64,000 nucleotides of DNA. It comes from Sialis fuliginosa (Eukaryota; Arthropoda; Insecta; Megaloptera; Sialidae). The number at the start of each line of letters is the position of its first letter. The first letter of the stretch is position 1. The notes below the pieces were generated by a model, which was not told the DNA's origin, did no database searches, and was given only the letters and a program-made list of their open reading frames with translations. Below, one piece after another: positions 58,500 through 64,000 of this stretch. The DNA lies in contig OY540810.1 of NCBI GenBank assembly GCA_961205875.1, forward strand, positions 33,852,001 through 33,916,000, written 5' to 3'. Both the position numbers and the translations under genes were made by a program.

Positions 58500-59815
58500 C
58501 TTTGAAATCTGTATCTGTCCTTGCTGCAGTTATTAGTAAACACAGTGATGCTAAAATGATTTTTAGCGGAAAAAGGAATACGCATATGGTGTCTTCTAGC
58601 TATTGACCTAAAAAGCTGAAAGGTGGAATAATTCAAGTAAATGGTGGACTAATATTAAACCTGAATTATAAAGATAAAAGTTTTTTTTGAGGGGGGGGGG
58701 GGCAACATTTTTTTATGCAATCCCAGCGAGTGGGATATCAAATGAAAACTAAGAATTTAAGGAATATAAATAATAAATAACGTTTTGTTATTATAAAATT
58801 TTCAAAAAAATCATAAAATTATATACCAATAATAAATAGTTTCAAAATCCATTGGATAACGAAAATCATCGGAAGTAGGTAAATCGATTTCCGATAATAT
58901 CGATGTGATGTAAAACCACACACAAACGGCATTAAAAGGGTTAAGAAAAATCGGTACAGAAAATTTCGGAATTAATGACTGCAACAGCGACAGAAAACTG
59001 ATTTGCTTTAATGTAATATTATTAATGCGTTTCGTTTATTATATCATTAATTTTTATTTTTGTTACAGGTAAATGCTTTTGCGATATTTCACTCAATGAC
59101 AAGCGAGGTTCATTTGTGTAGATGTAAGTACATATTTGTTTATACATACTTGTAGTAGTGTAGATATGTAGATGTGTTATTGGTTTGTTCCTGACATCGT
59201 TGCTGAACGACCTTCCATAAAAATTATGGTCATGTAATCCGTGGTCGTTTAACTCTTATTTTATTACATTAAAATAACAATTGTGTTATTATTTACATGT
59301 AAAACACGTATTTGATATTAAACTAAAATTATGTAAAACTTATTTGTAATGTTTATATATTTTTTGATTACAACAAAAACATATACTAATATGAAGCATA
59401 CAATTTTTTGGTATGAATTGAAAGATATTACTCATTGGAACAGTAACACACATTTTTAATTATTAATTATAATTATTAGAGTGTTAATAATAGTTAACTG
59501 AGGTTAAACTGTGCTATTTTTAAAGATGCATGGTTATGAGATGAACAATATAAAATGTTTTTTTTGAAATGATTTTACTTACAATTTAGAGTTTTAATTA
59601 TAATGCTAGTAATAAAGAATAACTTATGTTTGTATGTTGTTAAAAATTTGAATATCAAGTTGTGTTTTCTTTGTAACTAATTAGTACGTTTTGTATGTAT
59701 GAGTGTATATATTTTTATCTTCAAAACAAGTTAAATGGTAACTTTGGGTACACAGTGCTAATAATAGTAAAATTAAATAAATGGCACTTGATGTAAAGAG
59801 AAAAGTGAAACATGT
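58500..59815. other. Gene-free stretch
   Basis: No gene is supported. There is a 12-bp G run at 58691-58702, followed by 'gcgagtgggatatcaaatgaaa', a retroelement-like word also seen near 36390 and, weakly, 900-990. A pyrimidine-AG acceptor-like site at 59062-59069 ('tttttgttacag') is followed by stops in all useful frames. Confidence 0.4.
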
Positions 59816-59818
59816 CTT

Positions 59819-60372
59819 ATGGTGCTTTTAGACGATCAGTTTAGTTCAGTGGCGTACCGTAGGTTTCTGCTGCCCGGGGAAGATGTCAAATTCGCCGCCC
59901 TCCCTCACTATATGCTAAATGTGAAAGTTGAAAACATTTTTTTTTCGTTGCCACCTCAAAGCCGCCTTTAACGAAGTGCCGCCCTGGGCGAGCACCCACT
60001 TTGCCCCCCTCTCGGTACGCTACTGGGTCAGTATTCGTTTCAGTTCTCCTGTCCGTTTCTCCTATGTGTAAAAATTAAAAACTGACAGGAGAACTGAAAC
60101 AGATACAGATAACTGATAGGATGGCTAGTCCTATTTGTTTCATTTTAGTTCTTAGAGATCCTACGTGTAAACAATCGCGTTGGTTCTCGTGAAAGTCTGT
60201 TTCAGTGAATAGGTGCAACTAGTACACTTTGAAAGCGCAGCTTAGACTCAACAGAGAACTGAAAGGATTGGGAACTAAGAACAGAATGGATCGTGTAAAC
60301 TCACGGAAACTGACAGTTCGACTGAAACTAAAAACTGAATTAAGAACTGAACTGACCGTTTAAAAGAGCCTT
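59819..60372. mobile_element. TIR element interrupted by a hAT-like element
   Basis: Left 'ggtgcttttagacgatcagt' and right 'gaactgaccgtttaaaagagcc' are imperfect inverted ends. The interior repeats 'gaactgaaac' words in both directions. It contains the insertion at 59847-60025. Borders are approximate. Confidence 0.55.
59847..60025. mobile_element. hAT-like MITE nested in the previous element
   Basis: cagtggcgtaccgtagg and ctctcggtacgctactg are inverted ends of the CAGTGGCGTA type. Flanks GTTTAGTT and GGTCAGTA match at 5 of 8, consistent with a decayed duplication. Confidence 0.6.
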
Positions 60373-61134
60373 TAAGGTGATAAAATAATTTGATTATATC
60401 TCCAAAGCGCCTCCCCCTGAATAAAAATTATTATCGCTATATGATAGCCCCCTTCGTATCGTACAATTTTGGTTACACTAATTTTTCTCTGGGCCTTATA
60501 GATTCGAAGATATTTAAGGTGGTAATAGTTACTGCCTCACCCTGTATAAAGAAAGAATCTATTTTTAATCTATAACATTCCTATTATATGGCATATCGTG
60601 ATTAGATAGTAATTTTAACATTGCACAAGATAAACTAATTTTTAGAACGAAATATGGGATGATTCGAGTAGGTGCAAATTAGCATCAAGAACGCGTATTA
60701 TTATTTTTTGTACAACTAGCTTTTGTGTTGCTTTTGTTTGGGTTCATATTACATAATTTGACCTCCCTTATGGACTATATAAATGCAATGTCATATTGCA
60801 TTTTACTCGCATGCGTAAATCGAAAATACAAGCAAGAGCGTGTTACAAAATGCGGAATTATTACCAACACATGTTGGACTTGTTAACAAAGGCTACTTAC
60901 TTACTTTACTATCTCGGCGACCTCGCGTAGTGATAATCTCGCCACTAAACAATGTGATACATATTACCGATGACATCATTTATAATACATATATAATACA
61001 CTTCATATTAATATTTACTGCATGCATGTGATGACATTTTGAGATGATTTGCATTCGACAGTAATATTAATTACAATTAATAAATTGTATACAATACATA
61101 GTTGCTTGATGTTAACATTACATTATCACGGTCA
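60373..61134. other. Gene-free stretch
   Basis: No gene is supported; the 61-63-codon frames lack context. A word at about 60540, 'cctcaccctgtata', resembles a Tc1/mariner-like end without a partner. Confidence 0.4.
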
Positions 61135-61371
61135 GGGGTTATTTTATTGTGTACTTGTAGCTTGTTTTTTTGCAGTTGTAAAAATGAAAAGTGTAGTTGT
61201 AAAAGCTTTTGTAGTGCAAAAAATTGAAAATGGTTATTGCAGTTGTAAAAGCAAAAAATAGAAGAAATGCAGAACAAAAAAATAGGTCATTGTAGTAGAA
61301 AAGCAGAAATTGTAAGAGTATGGAGCAAAAAAATAAGGTCTTGTAGTTGTAAAATTTTCTTAAAATAACCC
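61135..61371. mobile_element. GGGGTTATTTTA-ended MITE, copy 2
   Basis: Left ggggttatttta and right taaaataaccc; the interior is shared with 38398-38655 ('ttgtagcttgtttttttgcag' versus 'ttgtagcttgtttctgca'). Both strands show 70-90-codon frames caused by its 'gttgtaaaag' repeats; they are not genes. Confidence 0.7.
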
Positions 61372-64000
61372 AGAAGGGTAAGCAGTATAGTACTAGAGAT
61401 ATGTACATATGTAAAAATTAGCAAAACATTATTCTACTTGCAATTTGAATAGTACTTAAACCAATTTGGTGATAATACGACATCCACCCGTAGTTTTGTC
61501 CAACGCATGACTCCCCCCTGGATCCGCGTATGATTCTAGCTTTGGTAAACAGTGGTTTAGAGTTTTGGAGTATTCAAATCAGTAATGTGCTAAAAAATAG
61601 TATTTCTAATGTTTTGTTGATTTTGAAATAATTACAATATTATATTTATTTTTGCTACTTGTTAATATATTTTGAATTTTTATTTTCACACAACTGGCGA
61701 GAATAACCTTCGCTAGAAGGTTTTGCCTTTTGTTGATTATTGTTTTTATGTTTCTTACATTCTTCTGTTTTATTACGTATCGGTACTTCGTTGATTATAA
61801 ACCATTGTTCTGATCGTTTTACTTTTTATTATATATCATAAGTAGCTTGCTCACATACTGTATCTATAAATAAAATAGAACTTAAACGAGAGCAAATATG
61901 TTATCTAAAAAATCGAACGTTATTTATGTTATAATATTTTATATTTAAAAATATAATTTCGTATACTACACATATTCCTTGATATATAATATTATGTCAT
62001 ATCGTACACAAGACGAGAGATACAAATAACTAGATATACCCATAGTTCAATCAGATTAGCATAGATATAACCAAAATCTGGAACGAATTCGGACCAACTT
62101 GCTTTTTGGTAGAAACGTTCTACTAGTATCTCTGATCATGCCACAAAAAGTCCGAACTGTGCTGCCGCCGCCATCTTGAAAAATGGCGAGTCAAATATGT
62201 TTCCATATCTCGTTAATACCATTTTAATAGTAACACAAGGAGTACCGGTTTTTTTAAATCATAGTAAACGGAGAAAATAACTTTTCGCATTATTTTCAAT
62301 TTTACTTGACTCTCGATGTTATTACGAAAATTTTATATAGAATCTTTATGAAATATCATAAATTTGTGCGTATAATAAGACCAAAAACATCAAAAATAAT
62401 ACAGTGGGAACAGAAAGAGTATAAATATTCTTAACCCCTACATAAGTGTGTACCATAAGAAGATATATTCCTACTACAGAATTGATGTAAAAAGTTCATG
62501 AAAAAATGTCCCAATTACTGCAAATGCATGTAATTTATGTATACTTTTGCTTGGTACATGGAGAAATGATTTAAATATTATAATAATCAAATGGGAGGAG
62601 CCTACTAAGTTTGTGATAAGCTAATTTGAATGAAAACTAATCGGCCACTTCTGCATGCGACTCTACCTATATACAACCAAAATATTATAAAATTTTAATA
62701 ACCTTCAAAAAATGAAAGATATCTACAAAACATCTTAATATCAACATAACATGTACCTATAACAACACACAATTTGTGGTTTTATAAACTTGAAACCCCA
62801 AACGATTAACTCGAATTATCAGTTCTGCCAAATATATAATGTAGTGTGTGTACATTATCACAAACAATTCTACTGATAAAAAGGTGGGAAAATAATCTAA
62901 AATAAACAAATGTTTCCTACAAACGCCCACGCATAAATACAAATGTCTGTGAGCGTGTAAGTATATTATTTTTGTTAATGAAACTATTGTGTAACAATAG
63001 AATTATTGTAATAAAAATATTTGCCATTTGAAACTCATTGATTTATATTTATACATATTTTCATGAATGTAAACATTTATTTATTTTTATCTGTAGATAC
63101 GTAATGTTATTGTACAAATATAATAATTATCAGCTAATTGATTTGTTTTATTACAGTATAAGAATATGTAAATTATAAGATTATATTGTGTTTATTTAGT
63201 TTATTGTTAATTTTTAATTAACTAAATATAACAAACAATCTAAGAATTGCTATAGTGTGTAAACTAAAAAACCGAATACACATTTTTAAAGAGAGGTCAA
63301 AATGTAACTACCATTTTTTCATGTACTTTTTTGAATTTTTGAGTATGGTTATAGGTAGGTACAGTGGAGATTTTTTAATATCTAAATTTTGAACGGATAA
63401 CTTTAAAAAATAAATATCCAAATTTGAACCACAGAGACATCATAACTTGTAATGGCATGTAACGTTGTAAGTGAAAGAAAACAACAATAATTAAACATTT
63501 TAATCAATAAGGCACATTTTAGCAAAGAAATTTTAAAGTAATAATCGCACACAAACTTTTTCTGTCTTTTTACGCTGTATTTGTTAACTTTTGTTCCGAG
63601 ACACGTTTTTAAAGCCATTTTTAAAGAGGTTTTAGCAATATTTGAACCGTGATCTTTGGTCAGTCTATCCGTTGTGGTCGAAAATACCGAATCAAAAAAA
63701 AAGTTAACTCGGTTCAAAGTTTTATTCTGCTGCTCCTCATCTGTTAATAAAATTGAGTGTCAATTCGCGTCTTTTTTGTAATTGATTAGTACTTGAAATG
63801 AATGACGAAACGTTATCTTGAATGACAAAACTCGAAACAAAAAGTATTAAAGATCAAAATTTTATCACGAAGAAGAAAGAGCAAGTTTTGTTGGCGAGAA
63901 TAATACTGAAATAATTTCTAAAAAAAATCACTATTTCTAAAATAAAGTCGCGTGAGTTATTTATAATCTAAAACACCGTTAAAAGGAAGTCAAGGATAAT
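61372..64000. other. Gene-free A+T-rich stretch to window end
   Basis: No gene is supported. At about 62160-62190, 'gccgccatcttgaaaaatggcg' holds a GCCGCCATCTTG word, a good YY1/Pho-type site, next to a short inverted copy. The frame at 63403-63717 (minus, 104 codons) has a methionine start but no splice or composition support and no motif I recognise. Confidence 0.4.

Noticed and set aside
59055-59125. Acceptor-like site considered as exon 2 of the 40.65-kb gene
   Set aside because: Joining the AG remainder to this segment gives an immediate stop.
61049-61408. Overlapping 66-89-codon frames on both strands
   Set aside because: They fall on the GGGGTTATTTTA element and arise from its short internal repeats.
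1-64000. Search for a new multi-gene system, toxin, viral insertion or gene cluster
   Set aside because: Apart from two ordinary genes and isolated exons, the sequence is repeat-rich non-coding DNA; nothing supports such a system.

Overview
The window looks like nuclear DNA from an insect. It is strongly A+T-rich. Genes are split by short introns with GT..AG borders, and the spaces between genes are packed with non-autonomous DNA transposons (hAT-like, PIF/Harbinger-like and Tc1/mariner-like TIR elements, Helitrons) and 3'-end debris of retroelement-like repeats. The Helitron ends and the CAGTGGCGTA-type hAT ends are kinds seen widely in hemipteran and lepidopteran genomes. The sequence alone does not settle the order. 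There are no bacterial features, rRNA, convincing tRNA genes, CRISPR arrays or intact transposase genes.

Two genes can be reconstructed completely and lie head to head. On the minus strand (20596 down to 15286, 7 coding exons, 943 aa) is a nuclear protein with two matrin-type C2H2 zinc fingers and a long charged tail, of the ZNF318 / Drosophila CG9776 kind. On the plus strand (21829 to 27290, 12 coding exons, 1119 aa) is a PX-PH phospholipase D with both HKD catalytic motifs. About 1.2 kb separates the two start codons and is the likely shared promoter region.

Three further loci have coding signals but no complete gene. A 61-codon exon on the minus strand (1187-1369) encodes the N-terminus of a single-pass membrane protein. 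A candidate last exon lies on the same strand at 3194-3293. A first coding exon (40652-40890, plus strand) sits in a CpG-rich promoter with a perfect CRE palindrome, and its remaining exons were not found in the 23 kb downstream. A region near 8.6 kb with a perfect NRF-1 palindrome may be another promoter.

The rest (roughly 3.3-15 kb, 27.3-40.4 kb and 41-64 kb) is repeat-rich non-coding DNA. Its clearest structures are: a seven-unit ~160-bp tandem array with two unit types (34.4-35.4 kb) and a diverged two-unit relative near 5.9 kb; a ~1.3-kb foldback element interrupted by a hAT element with an exact 8-bp duplication; a palindromic TA-flanked element inside a Helitron; a PIF-like element inside a TA-flanked 'CTGGCACCA' element, where the empty site is visible in sister copies; and a long palindrome cut by the window start. 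I saw no evidence of a new multi-gene system. The most interesting material is the nested transposon history, the tandem array and the unidentified exons.
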